Notes under the pieces: model-generated
Told to the model about the DNA's origin: nothing
Seen by the model: the letters and a program-made list of their open reading frames with translations, nothing else
Database searches by the model: none
Translations under genes and position numbers: made by a program
Shown here: piece after piece, positions 32,973-46,086 of the stretch
How the letters are laid out: each line of letters opens with the position of its first letter
How positions within the stretch are numbered: position 1 is the stretch's first letter
Assembly: GCF_032118995.1 (NCBI RefSeq)
Contig: NC_092654.1
Coordinates: 14,623,784-14,687,783, forward strand
DNA: 64,000 nucleotides
Direction of reading: 5' to 3'
DNA from: Asterias amurensis
Taxonomy: Eukaryota; Echinodermata; Asteroidea; Forcipulatida; Asteriidae

Positions 32973-33354
32973 TTAAAGGCAGAGGACACTATTGGTAATT
33001 AGTCAAAATAAGTATTAGCATAAAACCTTACTACGTAACGAGTAATGGGGAGAGGTTGATAGTATAAAACATTGTAAGAAACAGCTCCCTCTGAAGTGAC
33101 GTAGTTTTCGAGAAAGAAGTATTTTTCACGCATTTGATTTCGAGACATCAGATTAAGAATTTGAATGATTAAGCATCTAAATGCACACAACTTCGTGTGA
33201 GAAGGGTGTTTTTTCTTTCATAATTATCTTGCAACTTCGACGACCAAATGAGCTCAAATTTTCACAGGCTTATTATTTTATGCATAATATGTTGAGATAC
33301 ACCAAATGAGAAGACTGGTCTTTGACAATTACCACTAGTGTTCACTGTCTTTAA
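32973..33354 (+). mobile_element. TTAA MITE family A, copy 4
   Basis: TTAAAGGCAGAGGACACTAT to AGTGTTCACTGTCTTTAA. Same orientation as copy 3, only 42 bp away. Confidence 0.9.
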
Positions 33355-33594
33355 TTTATATAAGACAAAGTACCTGCAGCAATTGACACGCAAAGTTGTT
33401 TCTGGTTAAAGGAAATGCAACCCAAAGATAATCATGTACCTTGAGTACCTTTGTAGTGCCTGCAATGTAACTCAATCAAGATTCAAGCAACTAACTTAAC
33501 AAACTATCGTGCATATACAAAATTCTACTTTTTACTTTTGTACCCATGTCTTTATTTAGACACAATGAAGAGGGGTCCATTATAGAGGGTCCAT

Positions 33595-33900
33595 TTTATT
33601 GTTCGAATTCGAAATCATACCACATAGTGGTCCTCTTCGTTTGTCATGTTCGTTTGTCATGTAAGCGTTTCCTTTTTTCTTTGCGAACTAACACAGTCGG
33701 GCCATTGACTCCACAAAATGGTGTGCTGTGTTAGTTCACGAAAATTGGCAATTTCAGGTCATATTTCTGTGGATCATTATATTCTACATTTGAATCATCT
33801 TTCTAACCATATGCATTTCATAACAGAACGGTCTCAAATTTATTTGTGTTATAGACCAATTCGCCTTATGAGGTGTCCCTGTAAAACTATCAAAGATATT
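33595..33900. mobile_element. Diverged relative of the 5158-5547 palindrome
   Basis: GCGAACTAACACAG and CTGTGTTAGTTCAC flank the centre near 33710. The right half has GTGGATCATTATATTCTAC and ACCATATGCATTTCATAA, as in the palindrome. The outer ends are decayed. Confidence 0.55.
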
Positions 33901-33942
33901 AATTTGTTTGTTAACTGTTTTGTAATGCAACACTTTAATTGA

Positions 33943-34318
33943 TTAAAGGGAAGGTACAGATTTGGTAATTGTTAAAATTCAGTCTCCTCACTTGGTGTAT
34001 CCCAACATAAGCATAAAATAATAAGCCTGTGAAAATTTGAGCTAAATGGTCATCGAAGTTGTGAAAAAAATGATGAGAGAAAAAACACCCTTGTCGGTCA
34101 AATTTGTGTGCTTTCAGATAGGAATAAAACACTTCTGGCTAGAAGTCTTTTATTATTTTAGTGAGAAACTACCTCTTTCTCAAAATATATGCTACTTCAG
34201 AGGGAGCCGTGTCTCACAATGTTTTATACTATCAACAGCTCTCCATTGCTCGTTACCAAGTCAGTTTTTAAGTTACTATTTGTTTTGAATAATTACCAAA
34301 CGTGTACCTTCCCTTTAA
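33943..34318 (-). mobile_element. TTAA MITE, family A variant
   Basis: TTAAAGGGAAGGTACAGATT to CGTGTACCTTCCCTTTAA. The body resembles family A (GGGAGCCGTGTCTCACAATG) but the termini differ, so it is a subfamily. Confidence 0.8.
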
Positions 34319-35275
34319 TGGTTGATTCAACAACTGCGGCTCTTGAGTTTAGCAAACATTAAAAGGTTCAGTACATGATGATATGATCAAAAGTTTGTTA
34401 TTTTTGTATCCTTTAGTAAAGTTAAACTTTTCAATTAGTTGGTGACATACTGCAAATTTTGATTAGAAATCAATAAAAGTATGTCAACAAATTTGAAAAC
34501 CAAAATTAGTTTCAAGTTTTGGAGATTCAATTGTCTGGGGTGTCAGATCGTGTATGCTGTGGATTGATGTGTCCCCTCGCTAATTAATGTGGATGGGTTC
34601 GATTTGACATGATTGATGAACATGCCCTGTCAGTTTTTGTGCTATCTCATCAAGTTTACTGTATTCACTGAGACTTGTACAGGTTACGAGTATTAGTATC
34701 TTTATTGACAAGCTGGCCTATAAATCAGCATCACGTTGACAACTAACCAATCTATCAACCCTTTCATATTAAGGACCACAATTGATCTAAAAATACAGTT
34801 AATTTTAAGTGGATTGGTGTCTTCATTTTGATTTTATCAATTGAAATAGAGAATGTCAGAAGGATTAGGGACAAGTCTAGTTGCCTACCTGTGGCTCTTG
34901 GATGCACCTGCAGTTAAGACCCAGCAGCTGCTGATAGGGTAAGGCACTCAGGTTAACACAAAAGAACAAACCGCGTCTGTTAACAGGTGTTATAATTAGA
35001 ACGCCCACGGTGGGACGGGGATGTGGTCCTCTACTGTGCTCTGCATTCACCTCAAATATGGCACCTTGAGATTTTAGCCCGCCTAAATAATGCGGTCTCA
35101 TCTTGGTTTGAACAGAGAGAAAAAACCCTCAGTAGTTTGAATGATGATGGCATTGCAACCAAATGATGTTATCTCATTAAGATCTTTGGGTATTTAGGGT
35201 TGGGTGGGATGGGGGGGGGGGGGTCTCAGTAATTGTGCGGGTTTTTTTTTAAGCTGGAATTCAACTTTTCATTGT
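34319..35275. other. No gene recognised
   Basis: No supported exon. A poly-G run lies near 35210-35222. Confidence 0.3.
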
Positions 35276-35467
35276 CATTGACTCCCATAAATGGCCGACA
35301 GTGTTAGTCGACATGGTAAAAGGAAAACCACGCAACTTCGAGAGGTACTTGTGTGGATCGTTATATTTTACTTTTAAAATATCTATCTAACCTTTTGCCT
35401 TTCATAGCAAACGGTTACAAACACTTTTCAAAGACCAACCTGACCGATCCAAGGCAACGTGTTAATT
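35276..35467 (+). mobile_element. Half of the 5158-5547 palindromic MITE
   Basis: GACTCCCATAAATGGCCGAC through CCAAGGCAACGTGTTAATTT matches the right arm of the palindrome. The left arm is missing. Confidence 0.75.
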
Positions 35468-35779
35468 TAATTGTGTTATAATGTTTAATTGTCTCGATTG
35501 TTTCTGACAGTCCGGACAAAAAGAAGGTGCCCGGTATAACTAAATTTGAAGTGCTCTTGTATGGGGTACACAGCTACGCCTTCGAGACTCTCAGTTCCTT
35601 TTCACACGGCAATAACATATCAAACGTCCCTTGAGACATTCGCTCATGTTTGAGAATTGACCCTAAACTTGCACGGTGTAAAAAGAGAGTCGTCCGGACG
35701 TGTAGGATAATACTTTTGCCAGTGGCAATGAACCACGTTGCGTACATTTATAGGGTTAGTTGAAAACTGTTAAACATTG

Positions 35780-35927
35780 GGTGCGTTCGTTTAGCTTCCC
35801 TGAGTCGACCCCGGTGTGTGGCGTGTTTTTTTTCCAGGACGAACGTGGGTAATTATCTGCACACGTTTGCCTGGAAAAAAAACCGCCACACACCGTGGTC
35901 GACCTGGGGAAGCTAAACGAACGCACC
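35780..35927. mobile_element. 148-bp hairpin MITE, GGTGCGTTCG termini
   Basis: GGTGCGTTCGTTTAGCTTCC and GGAAGCTAAACGAACGCACC are inverted ends. Arms of about 68 bp continue through GTCGACC and TGTGTGGCG to TTTTTCCAGG. Confidence 0.8.
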
Positions 35928-37245
35928 TAAAGTCAAGGCGCGGGACAGAGGGAATGACGTTTTATGCAGAGGGTGTCGCAAGTTTCAACAATCTGTAAAT
36001 ATTATTGATTTTATAACTCCGAAGGTTGAAGCTGCAGTGTGGTTGTAACTGTGGGGAGTGATTGGTGTAGAAACCTTGGAAGTTAATGTATATTATAGAG
36101 ACCACCGCTTCACCACTTAAGACTTTCACATTCAAAGAAAACATTCAAATGTTTCTGTAGCAGAAGTCAACGCTGTTGTGAAATTTACTCACGAAATAAC
36201 TGTTTACACAATGTATATGCTCAATTTTATGTACGTGTCAGCAGAGCAATAATTCTTTTGAGTGGATATCCTTTGAATGGATGGTTTCTCAGAACAGAAA
36301 TTTATTGGTACCTATTTTACAGCTTCATGGTGTGTTTGGCTTGTGTTTCGTAACTGTGTACGTGTTTGAATTCCTTAGAGACTTTCGCTGCAACTAGAAA
36401 AATGTAGTTCAAAAAGGAAAGTCATTTGGTACTATTTAGACGCCCATGTTTCCTTACAAATAATTTATAAAAGAGAAATTTGAAGCCGATTCGCATGACC
36501 AGTTTCTAGGCACGCGCCAGCTGTATTGTCGATGCTTGTCAACTAGGTACTCCATTATTAGAGTTTACAAAACCCACCTTGTCAACCGTTTCACTAAAGG
36601 CGCCGTCCATTCAGCTGTGACCACAATATTAATGTAGCCAGCTTTCATAATATTCGTCTTTACGGAGAGATGACATTTCAGTATTTTTTCACGAGTTATC
36701 AAAACTATGATGCCTCTCCTCGCCCAACGACACATACCCCCACACACGGCGTGGTGATCAAAGCATACGACTATACATTTTTTGAAGGATAGCACAAACA
36801 TAGGTAGCTAGGTCATATATTGGTCAAAATTCCTCAAAAAGTTAGTAATCATGAAAAAAAACTTGGTGAGCAGCGCTGCAACTGTTGATAGTATAAACTA
36901 TTTTGAGAAAGGACAAGGATTCCCCAAAACACCTGCATCTGAGAACGAGTTATGCATGAACGTTTCTCAAATTTCTTAGGGTTGGTAACCGTTCGCGAAA
37001 GCTGCGGCCAGAGATACAGTTGGTACCCACTGCATAAAATGGAGTGTCTTCTTGTGAACAATTCTTGACATTTTCCCCCCTTTTTTTCCTTAGCAAATAA
37101 TAGACATTATTCAGCTGGAACTTTCTACAATGTTATTGCATCTTTCTTTATAAAATTGCCTATAGAATAAGCATTTCTTGAACAGAAATCAATCTATGAC
37201 CCTAAACATATAGTTATGTTTCCTGATTATTATCTGTTGGACAAT
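35928..37245. other. No gene recognised
   Basis: 36890-36970 faintly resembles family A (GTTGATAGTATAAAC, TTTTGAGAAA) but is too decayed to call. Confidence 0.3.
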
Positions 37246-37618
37246 TTAAAGCCATTGGACCCTTTCGGTACAGAAAAAGAAAAAAAGTTCACAGATTTAC
37301 ACATAATTTTCAGGGTTTACAGAAGGTAATGGTGAAAGACTTCTCTTGAAATATAAGTCCATGAAATGCTTTACTTTTTGAGAAAACGGTAAAACAATAT
37401 AAATTCTCGTTAGCGAGAATTACGGATTTATTTTAAACACATGTCATGACACGGCGAAACGCGCGGAAACAAGAGTGGGTTTTCCCATTTTTTTCTCCCG
37501 ACTCCGATGACCGATTGAGCCTAAATTTTCACAGGTTTGTTGTTTTATATATAAGTTGTGAGACACGAAGTGTGGGACTTGGACAATACTGTTTACCGAA
37601 AGTGTATAATGGCTTTAA
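37246..37618 (+). mobile_element. TTAA MITE family C, copy 3
   Basis: TTAAAGCCATTGGACCCTTT to AAAGTGTATAATGGCTTTAA. The centre has TTCTCGTTAGCGAGAA. Confidence 0.85.
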
Positions 37619-40380
37619 GGAGGTCGCAGTGGCCCCTTCCACTGGAAATCAGTATGTAGGCCTGTATCAAAGAGGTTTTACTAGAGACGAAACGACCATA
37701 GGATAGGGGTACACAATAATGCTATTATTGTTATTTTGTTCGTGAAAGGGTTCGGCCGAAAACCGGAATTTTGGGTACAATGGAAAGAAGAAATGCTACC
37801 AATATTTTGAAATGCCATATCATCAGAACATCGTGTAAAAGTAAACTTCCATGTAAACAGTTTTAGGGACATGGTTCACCACGTGCGCACGGCCTTGCTT
37901 TCGCGTGCCTACCTCTATTGATACAAAACTACGGCAGAATACCAGCAGACCATTCCCGATCACTGTGACGTCACAGAATCTATTTTTATCATTTCGATGA
38001 AAAACCAGCTCAGCTGTGCAATCCAAAATGAAGCTTTCAACCCATCAATCAATCATACACACACAATGGTATCCATTCGCAACACTACCCTCGCCCGAAG
38101 AATAGAAAAAGAGCATCACAAAAGCAAACAAAATTGCTGGAATTCCTGTGGACTAAAGGAGGACAGATAAATTGTCCAGGTATGCAAGCCCGTCCCACCT
38201 GCGCGTGCCGACATTAAAGATGTAGTAAGGAGTATTTTTGAGTAGTTTGGAGATATTATTATTAGACAAACGCATTGTCAAAGTCCCAAATTATGAACAG
38301 TTATGGCGCGTGACTTTTAGTGAGGTTCTGGTAGGCGAAAGTTATGGTAGGAGGCCTGCACTGAATAATATATAAATGGCCACTGTTTTTGCATTTCATA
38401 TACGTTCTTCGTCATCGCAAGTCTTAAAATTTGAATCATACAATACGTAGTCACACAAAGTTCAAGTTTGACATTAAAATAGCAACATGAAGACCGGCTT
38501 ACGTATTGGGCGAATCAGTGAATATAGCATTTGAAATGTAGACTACAAAATCTTAGCTTCGGATGAATTCGTGCTGCTGGTAGCCTTAATAATATTTTTA
38601 GTACATTATATATCTTTAATTCTTTAACCAGGTTTGAAAGGTCTGCTCATACAAAAAAAGGCGTGCGTAAAGATTTTTATTTTTTATTCAACGAGTTGAG
38701 CGAAGGGCCTTTGGAACGCTTGACTGAATGTGCAATTGGAGTAAACGTATCGTCAGGGCTTTTGATCGGGGAAACTATACCTTGACTTTGTACAAAGTGC
38801 CGTGATATTTAGAAGTGACAAAAACAGCTTGGGTGAGATTTGGAGAGCTGTTTGGTGCGTGGGCACGCGCATATTGTTGATTCACTTCTTCAAATACTTG
38901 TTATTATTGAATATAATTTGGGTGACCTCTGCACTAGACTCCTACAAGCTCGCTAAAAATGGTTTGTCACACCTCTTGCTTACTGCACAACGTGTTTAAA
39001 GTGAACAAGTGATTTGGCAGTTTGGTTTTGTAGTCACAAAAACGTATTCTGGAACCGGTCTCATTTTAGAATAGCCGAAGCAAATTGTACATGGCAAAAT
39101 GTATTTCATTTGTTGAATAGTAATTGTGTCGCAACGGCCGGGCATGGAGAAAATAAGTTTGGCTTCATAGGGGGTAGGGCCTACTAGCCACGGGTGCCGG
39201 GTGGTGGTGGGGGGGGGGGGGGGGGGGGGCAACTGCCCTCCCAAATTCGGGCAAAACATGGTGGAAATTCTAGTACAAAACAATAACTGGCCAGAGATAG
39301 CAAACGACACTAGTATTAGCAAGTTGTAGGCCTACTTTGTTTTTATATGTGAAATTTCTGACAAAAAGTACATAACAAAGGGATTATTTTGCAAACACTA
39401 TAGAAAAAAATGAAAGCAGGTTAAAGGGTCTGCAGGTGGGATCCTTTAAAACTATTATGTTATTATTACACTTTCTAAATCGTTCTTTATTTTGTCATGA
39501 TTGGCAGTCGTACACACAATACCATGTTGGGTGTTGGCTTATTTATTTTATTTGTGTGGTTGTTCGAGGTGTTTGTTTGTTTGCTCGGGATAATGTCCCA
39601 TGTCCCACCATACAAGTGCATGAATTTAAAAATTTAATATTCTGAATTTGATCTGCAGTAGATATTAAATATTGACTCATTTCTATTGGTAGGCCTTCAC
39701 TTCGCTCGCGTGTTTACAAACAGGTCCCAGCCAGCCCAAAGTGGTTATGCAAACGAACAAAGTTCGGTTTGCCTGAAATAAACCGAACATTCAGCGATCA
39801 CAATAATTGGGTTGTCTCATCATGGCATAGTGAGATCCTATTTATATCCCAAAGTGTCATGGTCTCCATTGTCACAGCACTAAGCCCCTCTCGTTGTTTA
39901 CCAATTTGACTTCAAGTGGGTTTTTGGCATGGCGCCGGCCACGTGGTTATTATAGTGACATTTGCGCAAACAAATAATTGTTATCAACCTGAAGTGTGTA
40001 CATAGTTGCCGGTAGTTGCGTTGCTAGGTACTCAAACAAGTTTGCCTTTTGGCTGATGGTGTTGATATTCTTGTGGGTTTAGAAGTTTCAAACATCCGAT
40101 CGCATTTTCCCCCCTGTGTATATAGAATTGCCACCCTCAAAGATGTTCCTGATGGTTTGTAAAAGGTTTCCCTTTTTTGAACAATTTAAAAATAAAAGTC
40201 CCCATTGAAGAGCACCAGGACTACGAGAGTGACAATTTTGATGTTCAGAGGAAAAAGTTGATCGTCATTATTGCTCGTTCTTCAATCAATGGGCATGCGG
40301 ACAGTTTGAATAAATGGCATTGCTTCAATTGGAGCGTACACAAGGGTATCGTGGTACTATTAATTTTCTGAATATATATT
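37619..40380. other. No gene recognised
   Basis: Unassigned. A ~24-base poly-G run preceded by GGTGGTGG lies at about 39202-39229. Short chance frames only. Confidence 0.3.
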
Positions 40381-40747
40381 TTAAAGACACTGGACACTAT
40401 TGATAATTGTCAAAGACCAGTCTTCTCACTTTGTGTATCTCAACATATGCATAAAATAACAAAACCTGTGAAAATTTGAGGTGAATCGGTCGTCGAAGGG
40501 TGAGATAATAATGCAAGAAAAATTAAACTTGTCGCACGAAGTTGTGTGCTTTCAGATGCTTGATTTCGAGACCTCACATTCTAAATTCGTGGACAATTAC
40601 TTTTTTTCTCGAAAACTACATTACTTTAGAGGGAGTCGTTTCTCACAATGGCTTATACCATCAACAGCTCCTCATTACTCGTTACCAAATAAGGTTTCAT
40701 GCTTAAAATTGTTTTGAGTAGTTACCAATAGTGTCCACTGCCTTTAA
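40381..40747 (-). mobile_element. TTAA MITE family A, copy 5
   Basis: TTAAAGACACTGGACACTAT to CCAATAGTGTCCACTGCC with TTTAA after it. Opposite orientation to copies 3 and 4. Confidence 0.9.
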
Positions 40748-42576
40748 ATTACAGCAGCTTTCCATCATGAAGTATTTTTTTTCAATTTAATACTTGTCTT
40801 TATCAACGTTCTACTAATTTCCTTAAAGAGCCTGATCACAGCCAACCGCAATTCTTCAAACTCAGCCCGAAGCCACCAATACAACAACAATGCTGTCTCG
40901 CAGACGACACTCCTTTAAAAAGGCGCGAAAGTAACTTAGTAACTGTGTCCCGCTAAATGCAGCTATTATAAAGAGTTCTGATATGGAATGTTGGCATTTA
41001 CAATGGAGCATTATTGCGGGAGTGCAGCAACCTATCGATCGTATAATCACATTATAAGGTATTAACACACCTACCTATAGACATTGTCATTGACTCGCCC
41101 TTCGCAACTGACATGTGTGTTGATGACAAGATAAAAACAAACTGCAGCTTAGTAAAGTGACTGCGACCATTGTTGCTCTGTTTCAAACAAGAAACGTGGT
41201 TTCACGACGAGCATTCTGTGGTATTGGTGCTGTTTACGGGGTTGGCAACCGGGCAAGTTTGCACGTTTCGCTGGGTCCGGTACACGCATGGAAAATTAAC
41301 GACACATGGACATGAGCTGCACCTTCTGGTTGACACCGTCTTCACCACTGAGTACTTGGAAATAATTACGGAGGCAGGTAAGATTTACATGACCTTGGGG
41401 TTGGTATATTTATCAAGATGCTAAATTAATTTATATTTGTCAGACGTGAACGCCACACATGAGTTTTACAATATTGTGCAATAATGTCCATTCGCCTTGC
41501 ATGGCGAATGTGCTCGAAGAGATGGGATTAAAATATACGAAACTGTTAAAGGCAGTGGACACTATTGGTAATTACTCAAAATAATTATCAGCCTCCACAC
41601 TCAAAGCATAAACAAAAACTGCTGCTTGTTTTGGACATGTTTTCTTCTAAATTATGATGTGACATTGATGAATTTAGTTGTGCTTTGGATATTGGTTGTG
41701 ATTGGTTTGTTTTGTTGTAAATTTGGACTGCCTTTAGCACTGGTTCTCCACCGGTCCGAATTGAACCAGATTCCGGACACAGAAAGCCTGACCCGCAAAC
41801 TGGTCAACAAACGAAATTTTTATTCGGATTCTGTGTCAGTCTGACCTATTATAATTATGTGTACATTTGACACATACATCGTCATCATTTTCTTAGTACA
41901 ATTTTAACGGTAGGCAAAATATTCCACCTCGAAGTAGATAATATGCGATATAATCGACTGAAAAAATAATCTGTCCCTATAGGCCTACGAGTCATGTAAG
42001 CCTACTCGATGTATTTACTTGGTATAGGATTATTGTCATTTTTAAACTGCTTATTACTTTTTCAGTGGATGGTACCGGTACCGTAACTCAGTGGTGTTCG
42101 CACAAGTTGTGGGACCTATAGACAGATCCTTTATAAGAAGTTAAAAGTACAGCACGTATTTTACTCTTTCAATTTTAAATAGGTTAACCGCCGAAGTTGA
42201 TCAGCTTTCGATTTTCAATGTCGCGTGTACGGCTGGAGGCAACATCATGAACATCATGTGACTGACAAACATTGGCAACAAAAACAACCGCCCTCCCCCG
42301 GGTCTTTATTGTCAGTGAGTTTTTACGCAATAAACAAGTGACAAATTGTTCCTAGAATGACATTCTCAAATATCTTGGAGGCGTAGCAGCCCCGGGGTTA
42401 CCCGAAGTAACCAAACGTTCCTTGAACCTATTCATTCTAGAATCAGTGGTTTTTTCCCCATTTTTATTTTGACGAGGTCTTTGTTCACATTATTAAGTTT
42501 CCTGCGACTCTGTACAAATTGGAAAGTTTGGTTTTATGGTGAGGCTTATGCAGTGCGGTTTTACAGATTTTGTCTT
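40748..42576. other. No gene recognised apart from the MITE terminus
   Basis: The open frame at 41170-41424 contains a possible GAGGCAG/GTAAGA donor near 41377, but its peptide matches no family I recognise. Confidence 0.25.
41546..41592 (+). mobile_element. Family A MITE, terminus only
   Basis: TTAAAGGCAGTGGACACTAT plus TGGTAATTACTCAAAATAAT, then an abrupt change to unrelated sequence. Confidence 0.8.
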
Positions 42577-42938
42577 TTAAAGGATTTGTAATTTTCAACG
42601 ACCGGGATTCTCACTTGGTGTATCATGTGCATAATTTAACAAATCTGTGAAAACTCGTACTCAATTGGTCATCGAAGTTGCAAGAGGACAGTGAAAGAAA
42701 AAACCTTGGTGCACATGCTTTCAGATGCATAATAAAAGGCTTCAGGCCTGAAGTCTTTTAACATTATTTAAGTGAGAAATTACCCTTTTCTCAAAAACTA
42801 TGCATGGTTACTTCAGAGAGAGCATAGTTACTTCATTTAACAATGTTTTGTATTATCAGCAGCTCCCCAATGCTCGTAACCAAGTAATTTTTTATTCTAA
42901 CAATTTTTGGGGGTAATTACAAATACCAATGCCTTTAA
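42577..42938 (-). mobile_element. Old family A-like MITE
   Basis: TTAAAGGATTTGTAATTTTC to AATACCAATGCCTTTAA. Blocks such as TCACTTGGTGTATCATGTGC and TGAAAACTCGTACTCAATTG follow family A order but are much diverged. Confidence 0.65.
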
Positions 42939-44875
42939 AATACCCCATTTTTTCTCTGGTTTCCTCATTGTTAACCTAAAGCGGTGAAAGTTTGCGCACT
43001 GCGTGGGCTGAAATGTAACCTGTTGGTGGTGAAAGCTCCGGAAGTATTGGGAAAACTAGTCTCCCACTGGCCCCATCCCATGCGTCTCCATTGGGGACGG
43101 CCAATAAAGAGCGGCCGTGGGCCGTCAATGGCACGAAATCAAAAGTTTACTGAGTGCAGAATCAACAATGATTATAGAAATCCAAATGTTGACAAATCAG
43201 CATGCGGCGTCGAATTTTAAGTCAATTAAAAGTGCCTCTGCATTGTACGATGTGCTTGTAAAGTGGACAGTGTGAAGTTGTGGATAAGTGGTGGCGCTGG
43301 TTCGGTTGGAACCCTCTTCGTGGTCGTCGGTTTTTCTTTTCTTCAGACGAGACTATTAAGTTTTTTTCGCGCGAAAATGTTTGACTTTTACGATTTCAAC
43401 ACTGCCAGGTGTTCGCATGATGACTTTTGTTCTTTCGTGTATTTCACCCAAACTCCACCACCAGCAGACCAACAACATTGTTAAGTTCAACTTTGATATG
43501 ATTGTAAATAGAATTCCTTCGGGTGTGTCATTTGAGCTTGTCCTCTTGGAATTACGACATAGCTGTAATACCAAGGCTATTGTTGCGGAATAAATTCTTT
43601 GTATATTATTGCACCCCAGTGGTCGTGTGGGCGATGGGTGCCGTAATGACTGCCGCTAGTCTCTGGGCTGATCCGTCAAACGACACCTGAAGCCAGTTCC
43701 AAACATCACTCAAAACTTCTACCCGAGTCTTTGATTAAAGTACAACTCGTTCACGGGCTTTTGGTCGCTGCACTCTCTCTTGTCATCAATAAATTGATTG
43801 ATTTTAGAGTAAAATGTAACTGAACGCCTACAATCTGGAATGATTTTACAGGTTCGGGACGAAACAACGTGGTGAGGCGGTTTCGAAACAAGTCAATACG
43901 TGAGTTGCAGTTGCAGTGAACCGTTAAGTTGGAGCGAAGGGCGCCACCACTGTGGAATAGACGTGAACTCGGCTGTGGTTGTGATAATTGTTCCATAGCC
44001 CATGGTGGTAATTGCAAGTTCATTGCCACGGGTATTGCCTGGTACCAGTGTGAGATTTGGTGTTGAATAATCATCAAAGAGATCGACCACTTAAGTATTT
44101 TTTTCTGGAAAGGAAAACACCTTAAAGAACAAGATTTTACACGAAGAAGAGGTAAGTGTCTGATTATTTTACTGTTTTGTCCACGAATATTTATGCATCA
44201 TGATGATAAAGTTACTGAGGGCAGTGTTTTACGAATCGGACAGCAAAACAAAGAAACTCGAATGTTCGAAAACGGACCGGAGCATTTATAGGCTTGCATG
44301 CATACAAACAAACGCACACACCGAAAGATAAATAATCCTTAATTGTTTCACGACAAATGCATATTAATGTTAGACTAAAGTTTTATTGCATAATAAGCTT
44401 GAGAAGTTTGCAATCCAAATTCTAAACTGTAAACTTGACACGTTTACTAAAAAATCAAACGCTTGACAAAACTGTTTCTCCTTGTTCTTTGCCCTCCTCG
44501 ACTTTTGGATTGTGCAGTTTATGTATGAGATTCAGTTACAGTGGTCTGAAATTATTGCATAAATTCACTTCAAAGTCAACAATATTGACCAATATTGTCA
44601 CGTACATCCTTGTGTATCCGTTGCCATAAATTATATATATTTTTTAATATCACGATATAATGTTGCAACTCTCAGTATTTATTTTGGCGTCGTCCACACA
44701 AAGAGCTTTGTTCTTCTCGCATCGTGAAAACTACTTAGAAATACATTCAAATCTTTATTTTGAGCGTTTTTCTGTGTGTTTTGTTTTGGCGAATTTTGTT
44801 CTTGTTGCTAGAAAAGCAATTTATATAGAACAAAGCTTTTCATCTCTCTTTGTCCTAGAAATACTGGCGTAACCA
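42939..44875. other. No confirmed gene; possible 5' exon ending at 44151
   Basis: A consensus donor AAGAGGTAAGTG occurs at about 44147-44158 on the + strand. Reading frames on the opposite strand (43751-44090) have no ATG start and match no family I know. Confidence 0.25.
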
Positions 44876-44950
44876 GCCCCCCCCCCCCACACACACACAC
44901 ACGTAGAACCGTTTAACATCTTGTTCACTACCCCCCCCCCCCCCCCCCGG
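44876..44950. repeat. Poly-C and (AC)n low-complexity block
   Basis: A C run, about nine AC units, then a second long C run and an A run. Confidence 0.9.
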
Positions 44951-45689
44951 AAAAAAAAAAGTAATTTAAAATGACAACACATAATAAAATAAAATAAATC
45001 AAAACACATTATTGAATAAAGTATACCGTTTACTTGTTTAAATAAACAAATAAATAAATTCACATACTAAAAACGCTAAAATAAATAAACAGAATAAGAT
45101 GGGCGAAATGCACAAACACATTAAAACACAACACAACTACCATCTTTTTCACAGCAGAGCAACCCAAGTGAATTCTATAGCGGTGTTTGAGGAGAGGATT
45201 GGTTAGAACCGGTCTTTTTTACCGAATTTTAGTGGATAGTCAATTGTCATGGATAACAATTATTGCAAAATGTATGGAAGTAAATTAATGGTCTACTCAA
45301 AAATAGGTCTTACATCAGAGAATGTGGTATTAATCAGGCCCGATATTCTTCGCTTGATACGATCATTAATTCTCATAGGCAATAATTATTTTCTAGTTGT
45401 CTAATTAGATGAAATTATCTAAGTTAAAAATAACTTCATATAATGGATCAGTTTCTGTGTACAAATTTGACTAAAGATGTGGACGACTAATGACATTATG
45501 TGGCATTTAGGCGCGGTCTGTCGTGACTTTAAGTTTCCGTATCAAGGCCCTGGACCAATGGCGACAGCTCGTAATTCATAACTTCCTCTTAATTATCAAT
45601 TGTTTCCGGCCAAGATATTAACCCGCCCCCGTGAACAAATCCAAACTAGGTCCATCCCAAAGAAGAAATGTTGGCACAATGAACTGACA

Positions 45690-46086
45690 TTAAAGGCAGT
45701 GGACACTAATGGTAATTGAGACTAAATGGTCAAAGACTAGCCTTCACAGTTGGTGTATCTCAACATATGCATAAAGTAACAAACCTGTGAAAATTTGAGC
45801 TCAATCGGTCATCGAAGTTGCGAGATAATAATGAAAGAAAAAAGACCCTTGTCACACGAAGTTGTGTGCGTTTAGATGGTTGATTTCGAGACCTCAAGTT
45901 CTAAATCCGAGGTCTCGAAATCAAATTCGTGGAAAATTACTTCTTTCTCGAAAACTATGGCACTTCAGAGGGAGCCGTTTCTCACAATGTTTTATACAAT
46001 CAACCTCTCCCCATTACTCGTCACCAAGAAAGGTTTAAAGCTAATAATTATTTTGAGTAATAACCAATAGTGTCCACTGCCTTTAA
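45690..46086 (-). mobile_element. TTAA MITE family A, copy 6
   Basis: TTAAAGGCAGTGGACACTAA to CCAATAGTGTCCACTGCC with TTTAA. Well preserved, about 397 bp. Confidence 0.9.

Noticed and set aside
43751..44090. Receptor-like N-terminus (DDYSTPNLTLVPGN) on the reverse strand.
   Set aside because: The frame has no ATG, a stop lies directly upstream, and no membrane segments follow.
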